Shown piece by piece: positions 7,956 to 17,233 of a DNA stretch of 49,816 nt. Below the pieces are notes generated by a model. It worked only from the letters and a program-made list of their open reading frames with translations, searched no databases and was not told the DNA's origin. The stretch spans positions 1 to 49,816 of the forward strand of contig JAFIHA010000011.1 in the NCBI GenBank assembly GCA_017848965.1, read 5' to 3'. The stretch's first letter is position 1. Each line of letters starts with the position of its first letter. A program made the position numbers and the translations under genes. This DNA is from Dechloromonas aromatica (nom. nud.). Its GTDB lineage: Bacteria; Pseudomonadota; Gammaproteobacteria; Burkholderiales; Rhodocyclaceae.

Positions 7956-8768
7956 TCAAGGGCGTTCGCCGCCCGCCAGGCGGCGCTCGATGTCGTCGAG
8001 TACCGGTAGCAGGTCGGCAACCGTGTCGATCACGTAGTGCGCACCGGCCGCGGTGAATTGCGGCGCGATGCGGGTGCGCAGGGCAGCCCGTTTTGCCTCG
8101 TCGGCAGCTTCATATTCGGCCAGGGTCAGCCCGGCCGGGCTGCCGGAGAGCATCAGGCCGACCGTCCACATGCCGGCGTTGCGGCCTTCGGCGATGCCCG
8201 GCAGCGTGTCGTCGATCTTCACGCAGTGGGCGACCTTGCCGATCTTCAGGTCGAGCACGCATTGCAGCGCCATCCACGGACCGGGGCGGGCGCCGGCGGC
8301 GAGGTCGTCGGCGCAGACCGTGCAGTCGGGCGCGTAGCCGTTGGCGGCGGCGGCGACCATCAGCTTTTCCATGACCGGGCGTGGGTAGCCGGTGGTCGAA
8401 CCGATCTTCAGTCCGCGCTCGCGCAAGGCGGCGATCGTCTCCAGGGTGCCGGGAATCAATGCCGCGTGTGCGCCGACGCGTTCGACCTGCAGCGGCAGGA
8501 AAGTGCGGTAGATGTGGTCGATGTCGTCGTTGTTCATCGGCCGGCCGAATTGTGCCCGCCAGCGGGCGTCGACCGCCGGGTCCCTGCCGAGCGCCTCGAT
8601 GTGCTGCCATTTGCCCAGGCCCATCGGGCCACGCGCTTCGGCCAGGCTCAGGTCAAAGTCGTAGGCGGCGCGGAAGGCGTCGACGAAAATCTGGGTCGGC
8701 GCGAAGGAGCCGAAATCGACCGTGGTCCCGGCCCAGTCGAAAATGACTGCTTCGAGTTGTTGTTGCAT
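7956..8768 (-). CDS. phnX: Phosphonoacetaldehyde hydrolase (phosphonatase)
   Basis: A 270-aa HAD-superfamily enzyme that cleaves the C-P bond of phosphonoacetaldehyde to acetaldehyde and phosphate. Catalytic features are visible: nucleophile D11 in FDWAGTTVD, the Schiff-base lysine K53 in MGLGKWQH (same number as in the Bacillus enzyme), the STTGYPR motif and a late acidic motif [10 protein letters not shown]. Length matches the family. It is the last gene of the six-gene minus-strand arm and completes the PhnWX pathway, with phnW two genes upstream. Confidence 0.95.
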   Translation of the reverse strand: MQQQLEAVIFDWAGTTVDFGSFAPTQIFVDAFRAAYDFDLSLAEARGPMGLGKWQHIEALGRDPAVDARWRAQFGRPMNNDDIDHIYRTFLPLQVERVGAHAALIPGTLETIAALRERGLKIGSTTGYPRPVMEKLMVAAAANGYAPDCTVCADDLAAGARPGPWMALQCVLDLKIGKVAHCVKIDDTLPGIAEGRNAGMWTVGLMLSGSPAGLTLAEYEAADEAKRAALRTRIAPQFTAAGAHYVIDTVADLLPVLDDIERRLAGGERP

Positions 8769-8795
8769 GGGATGTCTCCGTAAGGTGGCGGCAAT

Positions 8796-10019
8796 TCAGC
8801 CGGAAGTTTTTCCGGCCCGCGCGGCGGCGCAGGCGGCGAGGAAGTCGGGGGCATAGGGGTCGAAATCGCCGCGTCGGCCCGGAGCGCTGGGCTGTGGATC
8901 GACGAAGGGCGCAGCGCCACGGATCAGTTCGCCGATCAGGCGGCCGACGCCGCCGGCAAAGCTGATCCCCGAGCCGTTGCAGCCGCTGGCGACGAACAGC
9001 CCGGCGATCTTCGGCGCGGCGCCGACGACCAGTTGCCGGTCGGGCGTGTAGTTGCTCGGCCCGGTCAGGTAATGGGCAATGCCCAACGTGTTCAGTGCGG
9101 GGAAGCAGGGCGCCAGTTCGTCGGCGCCTTCGGCGAGGTTGGCCCAGCCGTCGGCGTCGTCGGGGTCGAAGACGAAACCGGCGAGGTCGGCCGGCAGCCT
9201 GCGCGCGTCGGCAACCGCCGGCTGGCGCTCGCGGATGCCGAAGAGCAGTGCCCCGACCTCGGGCCGGGCGTAGGCGCGGATCGCCGGCAGCAGGACGATG
9301 GCGCCGTCGCGCGGAAAGATCGGCGCCGGCTCGCTGATCCAGTACTGGCTGCGCACCGGCGCCATCGGCAGCGGCAGGCCGAGATCGACGCTGAGCCGGT
9401 TGGCCCAGGCGCCGGCGGCATTGACGACAAGGCCGGCGGCCAGCGTGCTGCGGTCGGCCAGCTCGATCCCGCGCACCGCGCCGGCGTCGACGACGATGCG
9501 CGTCACTTCCGCGCTGGTGCAGCGCGCGCCGCGCGCGACGGCGGCGCGCAGCAGGGCGGTGGCGAACAGGTAGGGCTCGACGTAGCACTCGTCGGGGAAG
9601 AAGACCGCGTGGTCGAAGCTCTCGGGCGCCAGCCAGGGCGCGCGGGCGAGCGCTTCGGCTTTGTCCAGCCAGGTGCTGGCGATGCCGTGCGCGGCGGCGC
9701 CTGCGGCCCGCGCCTGCAACACTGCCAGGTGGCTGGCCGGTGCCGCGTGCAGTGCGCCGACCGTGCGCCGGCCGATGTCTTCGCCGAATTCTTGTTCGAG
9801 TTCAGCCATCGTACGGAAGGTCTGGCGGGCCAGCGCGATCTGTCCGGGGTCGTCGCGCACCATGGTCACCAGCGCTGCTGCCCGGCTGGTCGCGCCGGCC
9901 GCCGGCTGCAGACGTTCGAGGACGAGGACGCGATTGCCCAGTCCGTGGCGGGCGAGTTCGTAGGCGACGGCGGCGCCGAAGATGCCGCCGCCGATGATCA
10001 GGATGTCGCGCTCGTTCAT
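8796..10019 (-). CDS. FAD-dependent amine oxidoreductase of aminophosphonate catabolism
   Basis: A 407-aa D-amino-acid-oxidase (DAO) family flavoprotein. The Rossmann motif IIGGGIFG (residues 8-15) starts the FAD-binding domain, [11 protein letters not shown] is the second conserved DAO motif, and [27 protein letters not shown] is the C-terminal FAD loop. Related oxidases in PhnWX clusters oxidise N-methyl-2-aminoethylphosphonate, and some AEP itself, to phosphonoacetaldehyde. That role fits its place between phnW (ATGA overlap) and phnX (27-bp gap). Substrate is inferred from context; another aminophosphonate is possible. Confidence 0.85.
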   Translation of the reverse strand: MNERDILIIGGGIFGAAVAYELARHGLGNRVLVLERLQPAAGATSRAAALVTMVRDDPGQIALARQTFRTMAELEQEFGEDIGRRTVGALHAAPASHLAVLQARAAGAAAHGIASTWLDKAEALARAPWLAPESFDHAVFFPDECYVEPYLFATALLRAAVARGARCTSAEVTRIVVDAGAVRGIELADRSTLAAGLVVNAAGAWANRLSVDLGLPLPMAPVRSQYWISEPAPIFPRDGAIVLLPAIRAYARPEVGALLFGIRERQPAVADARRLPADLAGFVFDPDDADGWANLAEGADELAPCFPALNTLGIAHYLTGPSNYTPDRQLVVGAAPKIAGLFVASGCNGSGISFAGGVGRLIGELIRGAAPFVDPQPSAPGRRGDFDPYAPDFLAACAAARAGKTSG

Positions 10020-11134
10020 TCAGCTACCGCAACTTGCATGTCGCGCAGCGTCGCAGCCACGGCATCGACGACCTTGGCCATATCCTGCGTCGTCAGCGCG
10101 CCGATGCAGCCGACGCGGAAGGTATCGACCTCGGTCAGCTTGCCCGGGTACAGGATGAAGCCCTTGTCACGCACCGCCGCGTAGAAGGCCTTGAAGTCGT
10201 AGTTCGGGCTGGCCGGCGCGTGGAAGGTGACGATGATCGGCGCCTGATGCACGGGCGCCAGGAAGGGTTTGAGGCCGAGGCCGGCCATGCCATCGACCAG
10301 CGCCGCGCAGTTGGCGGCGTAGCGTGCCTGGCGGGCGGCCAGGCCGCCTTCCTCGGCGTATTGCGCGAGCGCGGCGTGCAGCGCGACGACGACATGGGTC
10401 GGCGGCGTGAACCGCCATTGCGTGGTCTTCTGCATGTAGATCCACTGGTCGTGCAGGTCCATCGCCAGCGAATGGCAGTTGCCGGCGGCGGCTTCCAGCG
10501 CGCTGCGGCGGACGATGACGAAGCCCATCCCGGGCACGCCTTCCAGGCATTTTCCGGAAGCGGCGACCAGCGCCGCGATCGGCGTTGTGCGCAGGTCGAT
10601 GTCGAGGGCGGCGAAGGAACTCATCGCGTCGACGATCAGTTCGCGCCCCTGACGGGCGACGGCGGCGGCGATCTCGGCGAGTGGGTTGAGGATGCCGGTG
10701 CCGGTCTCGCAATGGACCTGGGCGACGTGGGTGATCGCCGGGTCGGCGGCGAGCGCCGCTTCGATGGCCGCCGGGTCGGCCGGCTGGTCTTCGGCGAAGC
10801 GCAGTTCGACGGCCGCGCGCCCGAGGTAAGCCAGGATTTTCAGGATGCGCGCGCAGTAGGCGCCGTTGTTCGGCACCAGCACCTTGCCCTGGCGCGGCAC
10901 CAGGGTGCCCAGCGCAGCTTCCACCGAGAAGGTGCCGGAGCCCTGCAGCGGCACGCAGACGTGGCTGTCCTCGCCGTGGGCGATGGCCACCAGCTGCCGG
11001 CAGACGTCGGCGGTGATGCGGTTGAAGGCGGCGTCCCAGGAACCCCAGTCGTGCAGCATCGCCTGCTTGGTGCGCAGCGAGGTGGTCAGGGGGCCGGGGG
11101 TGAGCAGCAGCGGGTCGCGGTCGATGGCGTACAT
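10016..11134 (-). CDS. phnW: 2-aminoethylphosphonate:pyruvate transaminase
   Basis: A 372-aa fold-type I aminotransferase that converts 2-aminoethylphosphonate and pyruvate to phosphonoacetaldehyde and alanine. Seen: N-terminal [10 protein letters not shown], substrate loop [23 protein letters not shown], the PLP aspartate in IVDAMSSF (D169), and the PLP lysine K195 in [14 protein letters not shown]. Length and motifs match PhnW closely. It starts 20 bp after the permease stop and overlaps the FAD oxidase by ATGA. Confidence 0.96.
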   Translation of the reverse strand: MYAIDRDPLLLTPGPLTTSLRTKQAMLHDWGSWDAAFNRITADVCRQLVAIAHGEDSHVCVPLQGSGTFSVEAALGTLVPRQGKVLVPNNGAYCARILKILAYLGRAAVELRFAEDQPADPAAIEAALAADPAITHVAQVHCETGTGILNPLAEIAAAVARQGRELIVDAMSSFAALDIDLRTTPIAALVAASGKCLEGVPGMGFVIVRRSALEAAAGNCHSLAMDLHDQWIYMQKTTQWRFTPPTHVVVALHAALAQYAEEGGLAARQARYAANCAALVDGMAGLGLKPFLAPVHQAPIIVTFHAPASPNYDFKAFYAAVRDKGFILYPGKLTEVDTFRVGCIGALTTQDMAKVVDAVAATLRDMQVAVAE

Positions 11135-11153
11135 GACGGGTTTCTCCGGGAAA

Positions 11154-12857
11154 TCAGCGTTGGCCCTGGCGCCAGGCCTGGTGGCGGCGGAAGAGCAGGT
11201 GGGTGACGAACGAATAGAGCAGGCTGATCGCCGTCGAGGTGAGCACGATCAGCGTCGCCATCGCCGCCGCCGGCCCGAGTTCGCCGGCCTCGTCGAGGTT
11301 GAGGATGGCGACCGAGGCCGGCAGCGTCGTCGGCGAATAGAGGAAGACCAGCGCCGACACCGTGGTCATCGCGTTGATGAACAGGTAGCGGGCAATTTCC
11401 AGCACCGCTGGCAGGCAGACCGGCAGCGTCACCCGCCACAGGGTGACGAAGGGCGAGACCTTGAGCGAAGCGGAAACTGCCTCGAACTCGCGGTCGATGC
11501 CCTTGAGCGCGGTCAGTGCGGTCAGGTGGCAGGCGGTGTAGTAATGCACGATGTTGGCGATGACCATGATCGCCAGCGTCTGGTACAGCCCGTTCAGCGG
11601 GTTGTCCGGCGCATTGAAGAAGAGGATGTAGCCGATGCCGAGCACCAGCCCGGGCACCCCCATCGGCAGCGCGGCCAGCGCGCGGACCAGCGGCCGCAGC
11701 CCGGTTGGCCCGCCCTGGCCCTTTTCCAGCAGCCAGGCGGTGAAGAAGACGAAAGGCGTACCGAACAAGGCGGTCAGCCCGGCGATGCGCAGGCTGTTCA
11801 GCCAGGCGTCGAGGACGCCGGCTTCGGCCAGGCCGTAGATGTAATGGTCGAGGCTGAGCTCCAGGTTGTACGGCCAGAAGCGGACCAGTGAGGTGTAGGC
11901 GGCCATGCCCAGGATGCCGAGCATCGCCATCGCCAGCAGCAGGCAGTAGAAGAGCAGCGGCAGGTCGCGCCGCCAGTCCGGGCGCGGCCGGTAAGGCACG
12001 GCGCGGGCGCTCAGCCCGGCCTGCTGGCGGCGCTGCACCCACCAGTCGATGGCGAAGGCGAGCAGCACCGGCAGCAGCAGGAGCAGGGCGACGACGGCGC
12101 CGCGCCCGAAATTGTGCTGGCCGACGACCTGGACGTAGATTTCGACGGCGAGCACCGGGAAATTGCCGCCGATCACCTTGGGAATGCCGAACTCGCTGAC
12201 CGAATAGGCGAAGACGACGAGCGCCGCGCTGATCAGCCCGTAGCGGGCGCCGGGCAAGGTCACCGTGACGAACTTGCGCCAGCGCGACGCCGACAGCGCA
12301 TCGGCCGCTTCGTAGAGTCGGCCGTCGGCGGTGGCCAGCGCGACGACGAGGATCATCAGGGCGTGCGGGAAGCTGGCGTAGACGGTGGCCATGACGATGC
12401 CCACCGGCCCGTAAACCGAAGTCTCGCCAAGCCAGGCCTTGAGCACGCCCTGGGTGCCGAACCACTGGATGAAGGCGATGGCGCCGACCAGCGACGGGCC
12501 GAGCAGCGCCGACAGCCCGACGATCCGCCACAGCCCGCGCAGCGGCAGGCAGGCGCGCTCGATCGCGTAGGCATAGACGAAGGCCAGCGGCACGGTGATC
12601 GCCGTCACCACGACGGCGACCCACAGCGTGTTCCACACCGCTGTCGCCATCCCCGGCGTTGCCGCGAACTCGGCGAAGCGGGCGAGGCTGAAGGCGCCAG
12701 CGTCGTCGCGCACGGCGCCGAGCAGCAGGGCGCCCAGCGGCAGCAGCAGGAAGATCGCCAGCGCCACGGCGGCGAGCAGCAGCAGCGGCCCGCCCAGGCG
12801 TTCGCTGACGGTGGCGCGGCGGCCCGGCGGCAGCGTGCTCAGACCGGCGACCTTCAT
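11154..12857 (-). CDS. Putative 2-aminoethylphosphonate ABC transporter, fused permease
   Basis: A 567-aa inner-membrane protein with about twelve hydrophobic segments and two binding-protein-dependent transport domains in one chain. Each half has an EAA-type loop: [20 protein letters not shown] in the first and [23 protein letters not shown] in the second. This two-in-one layout is typical of the PhnU2-type permease of AEP importers and of some Fe3+/thiamine importers. ATG 12857 overlaps the ATPase stop (ATGA); longer in-frame upstream codons lie inside the ATPase gene and are unlikely. AEP as substrate is inferred from phnW and phnX. Confidence 0.9.
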   Translation of the reverse strand: MKVAGLSTLPPGRRATVSERLGGPLLLLAAVALAIFLLLPLGALLLGAVRDDAGAFSLARFAEFAATPGMATAVWNTLWVAVVVTAITVPLAFVYAYAIERACLPLRGLWRIVGLSALLGPSLVGAIAFIQWFGTQGVLKAWLGETSVYGPVGIVMATVYASFPHALMILVVALATADGRLYEAADALSASRWRKFVTVTLPGARYGLISAALVVFAYSVSEFGIPKVIGGNFPVLAVEIYVQVVGQHNFGRGAVVALLLLLPVLLAFAIDWWVQRRQQAGLSARAVPYRPRPDWRRDLPLLFYCLLLAMAMLGILGMAAYTSLVRFWPYNLELSLDHYIYGLAEAGVLDAWLNSLRIAGLTALFGTPFVFFTAWLLEKGQGGPTGLRPLVRALAALPMGVPGLVLGIGYILFFNAPDNPLNGLYQTLAIMVIANIVHYYTACHLTALTALKGIDREFEAVSASLKVSPFVTLWRVTLPVCLPAVLEIARYLFINAMTTVSALVFLYSPTTLPASVAILNLDEAGELGPAAAMATLIVLTSTAISLLYSFVTHLLFRRHQAWRQGQR

Positions 12858-13921
12858 GCCGCCTCCGGCAGCGGGCGCAGGTGTTCGGCCGGGATGCCGA
12901 CGCGCAGCGTCGCCCCCGGATGGATTTCGCGGCCACACAGGTAGTTGCTGGAAAACTGGGCGACCAGCGGGCGGCCGTCGCCGGTCGGCGCCTGCAGCGT
13001 GACCAGCGAATAGGCGCCGAGGAATTCGCACTTCAGGACGTGGGCGTAGAAGCTGTTTTCGCCCTGATCGAGCGTGCCGTGCAGGCGGATGTCCTCGGGC
13101 CGGACGTAGAAGCGCTGACGATGGCCTTCGGATGTGGGGCCGGCGCAGCGCAGCAGCAGGTCACCGACGCGCACGTGCTGCGGGCCGGCGCCGGTGGCGT
13201 CGAGCAGGTTGCCGCGGCCGATGAAGTCGGCGACGAAGTCGTTGCCCGGCGCCCGGTAGATTTCCTGCGGCCCGCCGATCTGCTGGATGCGCCCGCCGCG
13301 CATGACGACGATGCGGTCGGCCATGGCCAGCGCCTCTTCCTGGTCGTGGGTGACCATGATCGTGGTGACGCCAAGCCGGTTTTGCAGACTGCGGATTTCC
13401 GAGCGCAGGCGGACGCGCTCGATGGCGTCGAGCGCCGACAACGGCTCGTCGAGCAGCAGCAGGTCGGGCGAGGTGGCGAGCGCGCGGGCCAGCGCGACGC
13501 GCTGCTGCTGGCCGCCGGAGAGTTGTGCCGGGAATTTGGGCTGGCTGCCGGGCAGGCCGACCAACTCAAGCATTTCCTCGACCCGCTTGCGCACCAGCCG
13601 GCGGTCGGCGCGGCGGCTGTTCAGGCCGTAGGCGACGTTGTCGGCGACGCTGAGGTTGGGGAACAGCGCGTAGGACTGGAAGACGATGCCGTAGTCGCGT
13701 AGCGCCGGCGACAGTTGCGAGATGTCGCGCCCGGCGTGCACGATGCGCCCTTCGTCCTGCCGTTCGAGACCGGCGATCGCCCGCAGCAGCGTGGTCTTGC
13801 CGCAGCCGGACGGGCCGAGCAGGACGAGGAACTCGCCGCGTTCGACGGCCAGCTCGATGCGCTCGAGCGCAACGAAAGCGCCGTAGCGCTTGGTCAGTTG
13901 GGTGATTTCCAGGTGGGCCAT
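12854..13921 (-). CDS. Putative 2-aminoethylphosphonate ABC transporter ATP-binding protein
   Basis: A 355-aa ABC ATPase of the importer class with Walker A GPSGCGKTT, Q-loop VFQSYALFPN, signature LSGGQQQRVALARAL, Walker B LLLLDEPLSALD and H-loop VTHDQEEAL. A C-terminal TOBE-like regulatory domain follows (VRVGDLLLRCAG onward). ATG 13921 is chosen: it gives MAHLEITQLTKRYG and has GAGG five nt upstream, while the frame's earlier opening is only a TTG at 13951. It energises the permease encoded just downstream. Confidence 0.92.
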   Translation of the reverse strand: MAHLEITQLTKRYGAFVALERIELAVERGEFLVLLGPSGCGKTTLLRAIAGLERQDEGRIVHAGRDISQLSPALRDYGIVFQSYALFPNLSVADNVAYGLNSRRADRRLVRKRVEEMLELVGLPGSQPKFPAQLSGGQQQRVALARALATSPDLLLLDEPLSALDAIERVRLRSEIRSLQNRLGVTTIMVTHDQEEALAMADRIVVMRGGRIQQIGGPQEIYRAPGNDFVADFIGRGNLLDATGAGPQHVRVGDLLLRCAGPTSEGHRQRFYVRPEDIRLHGTLDQGENSFYAHVLKCEFLGAYSLVTLQAPTGDGRPLVAQFSSNYLCGREIHPGATLRVGIPAEHLRPLPEAA

Positions 13922-13952
13922 GGGCGCCTCGCGATCAACGGTAAACGGCAAA

Positions 13953-13982
13953 GCTGCCCGCCCCGTTTCGGGGACGGGCAGC
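13953..13982 (-). terminator. Hairpin between binding-protein and ATPase genes
   Basis: GCTGCCCG(T)CCCCG pairs with CGGGGCGGGCAGC around a GAAA-like loop, read on the minus strand, followed by a short CTTTG. It lies 11 nt after the stop of the binding-protein gene. The short T-run suggests a partial terminator or an mRNA-stabilising hairpin that would make the binding protein more abundant than the rest of the transporter. Confidence 0.7.
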
Positions 13983-13993
13983 GGCGGGCGGTC

Positions 13994-15028
13994 TTATTTC
14001 TTCTTCGGCTCGGACTTGGTCGAGTAACGCTGTTGCCACTCGGCCAGGATCGCGTCGCGGTTCTTGGCCATCCACTGGAAGTCGTTCTTGACCAGGCGCT
14101 GTTCGTAATCGTTCGGCACGTACTTCAGGCGGGTGGCGATGCCGGGCATGGCGACGACGGCGAAGTTCTTCGCGTAGAGTTCGTTGGCTTCGCGGGTGGT
14201 CGCCCAGTCGGCCAGCTTCTTCGCCGCTTCAAGCTGCGGCGTGCCGTGCACGATGGCGATCGATTCCATGTCCCAGCCGAGACCTTCCTTGGGGAAGATG
14301 ATGTCGATCGGCGCGCCCTTGCTGCGCACGACGTTGGCCCGGTATTCGAAGGCGATGCCGACCGGGAATTCACCGGCGCCGGCCATCACGCAGGGCTTGG
14401 AACCGGAGTGGGTATACACGGCGATGTTCTCGTGCAGCTTGTCCATGTAGTCCCAGCCGCCTTTCTCGCCGAACATCTGCAGCCAGGCGGTGACGTCGAG
14501 GAAGCCGGTGCCCGAGGAATTCGGGTTGGGCATGACGATCTTGCCCTTGAACTCCGGCTTGAGCAGGTCCTTCCAGCTTTCGATGCGGGGCAGTCCCTGC
14601 TTCTGCATCTCGGCGACGTTGTAGCAGATCGCCGCGCCCCAGACGTCCATGCCGACCCAGGTCGGCGTCATGCCGGTCGAGCGGAAGCGCGGGTTGAGCG
14701 CCTTCAGGTTGGCCGGGGCGTAGGGCTGCAGCATCTTCTCGCGGTCGAAGACGACCATGCTGGAAGCGGCGACGCCCATGATCACGTCGGCCACCGGCTT
14801 CGCCTTCTCGGCCAGCAGCTTGGCAGTGATGATGCCGGTCGAATCGCGCGTCCACTTGATCTCGATGTCCGGATAGGCGTTGTTGAAGGATTGCTGGTAA
14901 GCCTTCAACTGGTCGGTTTCCAGCGCGGTGTACACGTTGAGGACGGTCTTCTCGGCGTGCGCCGGGACGATGGCGGCGAGCGCCAGGCCGGCGACGGCGA
15001 AGCTGCGAATGAGGTGCTTGAGTTGCAT
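13994..15028 (-). CDS. Putative 2-aminoethylphosphonate ABC transporter substrate-binding protein
   Basis: A 344-aa periplasmic binding protein: Sec signal MQLKHLIRSFAVAGLALAAIVPAHA, then a bilobal Fe3+-type binding fold (VLNVYTALETDQLKAY, DVIMGVAASSMVVF, KIVMPNPNSSGTGFLDVTAW, GIAFEYRANVVRSKGAPIDIIFPKEG). Proteins of this kind are the PhnS2 component of AEP importers. It is the first gene of the minus-strand arm, with AGGAAAT before the ATG, and is divergent from the GntR regulator. Ligand is inferred from context. Confidence 0.92.
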   Translation of the reverse strand: MQLKHLIRSFAVAGLALAAIVPAHAEKTVLNVYTALETDQLKAYQQSFNNAYPDIEIKWTRDSTGIITAKLLAEKAKPVADVIMGVAASSMVVFDREKMLQPYAPANLKALNPRFRSTGMTPTWVGMDVWGAAICYNVAEMQKQGLPRIESWKDLLKPEFKGKIVMPNPNSSGTGFLDVTAWLQMFGEKGGWDYMDKLHENIAVYTHSGSKPCVMAGAGEFPVGIAFEYRANVVRSKGAPIDIIFPKEGLGWDMESIAIVHGTPQLEAAKKLADWATTREANELYAKNFAVVAMPGIATRLKYVPNDYEQRLVKNDFQWMAKNRDAILAEWQQRYSTKSEPKKK

Positions 15029-15138
15029 GCGGATTTCCTCCGGGGGAAGGGGTGACGGGGTTTCCGGGATGCCGGGCTGTCATCGAACTGACATCGCGGC
15101 GCACTAGACTGGCTTTCATCTTAGTGACGGTTTATTGC

Positions 15139-15154
15139 AGATTGTTGACAATCT
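15139..15154. promoter_or_regulatory. Candidate GntR-family operator in the divergent promoter region
   Basis: AGATTGTTGACAATCT is a perfect 7-bp inverted repeat with a 2-bp centre and the TTGT..ACAA core expected of FadR/FCD-type GntR operators. It overlaps a perfect -35 hexamer TTGACA (15145-15150) and lies between the binding-protein gene and the GntR gene. Autoregulation and control of both arms are inferred. Confidence 0.6.
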
Positions 15155-15204
15155 ACAAAGCAACGATGAATTACAATGCCGCTTTCGATTCCCGCCCGAC
15201 GGCC

Positions 15205-15912
15205 ATGTCCGATACCGCCTCCGCCCCTGTCGACAGCGTGCTCGCGCTGGTCCAGCGCACTTCTCTGACCCGCCTCGTTGGCGAGGCGCTGGAGAAAATG
15301 ATCCTCGCCGGCGAACTGCCGCCGGGCAGCAAGCTCAACGAAGTGGCGCTGGCCGAACGCCTCGGCGTGTCGCGCGGGCCGCTGCGCGAAGCCTTCCGCA
15401 CCCTCGAAGAAAGCGGCCTGATCCGCCAGGAGAAGAACCGCGGCGCCTTCGTCCGCGAGATCGAGCTGGCCGAGGCCGCCGATATCTATGAGGTGCGCGC
15501 TGGCCTCGACGCCACCGCCGGGCGCCTGCTCGCCGAACGCGTGACGCCCGAGCAACTGGCGGTGCTGCGCGAGTTCGCCGCCGGCATGCAGCGGGCAGCG
15601 ACGGCCAACGACGTCGATGCCTTTCACGCGCTCAACCTCGCCTTTCACGACCGCATCGTCGACATGACCGGCAACGCCGCGCTGCTCGACGTCTATCGCC
15701 GGCTGGTCAAGCAACTGGCGCTGTTCCGCCGGCGCAACCTGCTGGCGCCGCGGGCGATCCCGCATTTCGCCGACGAGCACAGCGCGATCGTCGACCGCAT
15801 CGCCGCCGGCGACGCGGCCGGCGCCGCCGAAGCGCTGCACGCGCACGCCCGCGGCGGCCGGGCGCGCATGCTGCGCGACGGCGAACTCGGCGAGGTGTCC
15901 GATGCCGCCTGA
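15205..15912 (+). CDS. GntR family regulator (FCD domain) of the aminophosphonate locus
   Basis: A 235-aa FadR-subfamily repressor or activator. A winged helix-turn-helix (EALEKMILAGELPPGSKLNE, ALAERLGVSRGPLREAFRTL, ESGLIRQEKNRGAFV) is followed by an all-helical FCD ligand domain (IYEVRAGLDATAGRLLAERV ... FHDRIVDMTGNAALLDVYRRL ... EHSAIVDRIAAGDA) with the histidines expected of a metal or ligand pocket. ATG 15205 is chosen because it starts a family-like N-terminus; ATG 15166 is also in frame, without a better Shine-Dalgarno. It overlaps the next gene by 11 bp. Effector is unknown; an aminophosphonate or phosphonoacetaldehyde is likely. Confidence 0.9.
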   Translation: MSDTASAPVDSVLALVQRTSLTRLVGEALEKMILAGELPPGSKLNEVALAERLGVSRGPLREAFRTLEESGLIRQEKNRGAFVREIELAEAADIYEVRAGLDATAGRLLAERVTPEQLAVLREFAAGMQRAATANDVDAFHALNLAFHDRIVDMTGNAALLDVYRRLVKQLALFRRRNLLAPRAIPHFADEHSAIVDRIAAGDAAGAAEALHAHARGGRARMLRDGELGEVSDAA

Positions 15913-17233
15913 AGCCGACCGCAGCGAAGGCGACGTCAACCTCGGCGCCCGCCGCGCGGCCTGGCAGGAAGAGCATCTCGACGCGGCGACGCGCGAGTTG
16001 CTGGCCGAGGACGCGCGCTGGTTCCTCCACCAGTCGATGTCCACGCCCTGCCTCAACGCGCTGGCCGGCGCCCAGGGCAGTTGGCTGACCGACCTCGGCG
16101 GCCGGCGCATCCTCGATTTCCACGGCAACAGCCTGCACCAGATCGGCTACGGCCACCCGAAGGTGGTCGCGGCGATTCAGGAAACGCTGGCGACCTTGCC
16201 CTTTTCACCGCGCCGCTACGCCAACCGGCCGGCGGTCGAACTGGCCCGCCGCCTCTGTGAAGCGGCGCCGATGCCGGGCGCGCGCCTGCTGTTCGCGCCG
16301 GGCGGCACGGCCGCCATCGGCATCGCGCTCAAGCTGGCCCGGCTGGCAACCGGCCGGTTCAAGACGCTGTCGATGTGGGATGCCTTCCACGGCGCCTCGC
16401 TCGATGCCATCTCGCTTGGTGGCGAGGCCGTCTTCCGCCGCGGCATCGGCCCGCTGCTGCCCGGCGCCGAGCACGTGCCACCGCACGACCCGGGCAATTG
16501 CGTGTTCGGTTGCGGCGGCCAGTGCGCGCTGCGCTGCGTCGATTACATCGACTACTGCCTGGCCAAGGAAGGCGACGTTGCCGCAGTCGTCGTCGAAACC
16601 GTGCGCTGCACCGACGTCCAGGTGCCGCCCGCCGATTACTACCAGCGCCTGCGCCGCATCTGCGACCGCCACGGCGCGCTGCTGATCCTTGACGAAATCC
16701 CCATCGCCCTCGGCCGCACCGGCCACCTCTACGCCGTCGAGCGCTACGGCATCGAACCGGACATGATCGTCATCGGCAAGGGCCTGGGCGGCGGCGCCCT
16801 GCCGCTGGCGGCGCTGATCGCCCGCGCCGGGCTCAACGTCGGCCAGGACATCTCGCTCGGCCACTACACGCACGAGAAGAATCCGCTCGCCTGCGCCGCC
16901 GGGCTGGCGACGCTCGACGTGATCGCCGAGGAAAACCTGCTCGAACGCAGCCGCACGCTGGGCGCCGCGGCGCTGGCGCAACTGCGCGCGGCGACCGCCG
17001 ACCTGCCGGCGGTGGTCGAAGTGCGCGGCGCCGGCCTCTTGCTCGGCATCGAGCTGAACGACGCCGATCTCGCCGAGGCGGTGCTCTACCGCTGCCTGAG
17101 CCAAGGCCTGTCGTTCAAGGTCGGTCAGGGCAAGGTGCTGGTGCTGGCGCCGCCGCTCAACGTCGACGCCGCCGATCTCGACTGGGCGCTGGCCGGCGTG
17201 GTCGATGCCGTACGGGCGGAAAGCAGTGGCTGA
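15902..17233 (+). CDS. pbfA: PbfA-like (R)-1-hydroxy-2-aminoethylphosphonate ammonia-lyase
   Basis: A 443-aa class-III (fold type I) PLP enzyme: WLTDLGGRRILDFHGNSLHQ, IGYGHPKV, PGGTAAIGIALKLAR, PLP aspartate in LILDEIP (D264) and PLP lysine K293 in VIGKGLGGG. It is annotated as aminotransferase-like by fold, but in a phnWX locus it best fits PbfA, the ammonia-lyase that turns (R)-1-hydroxy-2-aminoethylphosphonate into phosphonoacetaldehyde and ammonia. An odd feature is four evenly spaced cysteines C200, C204, C208 and C212 (C-x3-C-x3-C-x3-C). ATG 15902 lies inside the end of the regulator gene, preceded by GAGGTG. If not PbfA it is an aminophosphonate transaminase. Confidence 0.82.
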   Translation: MPPEADRSEGDVNLGARRAAWQEEHLDAATRELLAEDARWFLHQSMSTPCLNALAGAQGSWLTDLGGRRILDFHGNSLHQIGYGHPKVVAAIQETLATLPFSPRRYANRPAVELARRLCEAAPMPGARLLFAPGGTAAIGIALKLARLATGRFKTLSMWDAFHGASLDAISLGGEAVFRRGIGPLLPGAEHVPPHDPGNCVFGCGGQCALRCVDYIDYCLAKEGDVAAVVVETVRCTDVQVPPADYYQRLRRICDRHGALLILDEIPIALGRTGHLYAVERYGIEPDMIVIGKGLGGGALPLAALIARAGLNVGQDISLGHYTHEKNPLACAAGLATLDVIAEENLLERSRTLGAAALAQLRAATADLPAVVEVRGAGLLLGIELNDADLAEAVLYRCLSQGLSFKVGQGKVLVLAPPLNVDAADLDWALAGVVDAVRAESSG

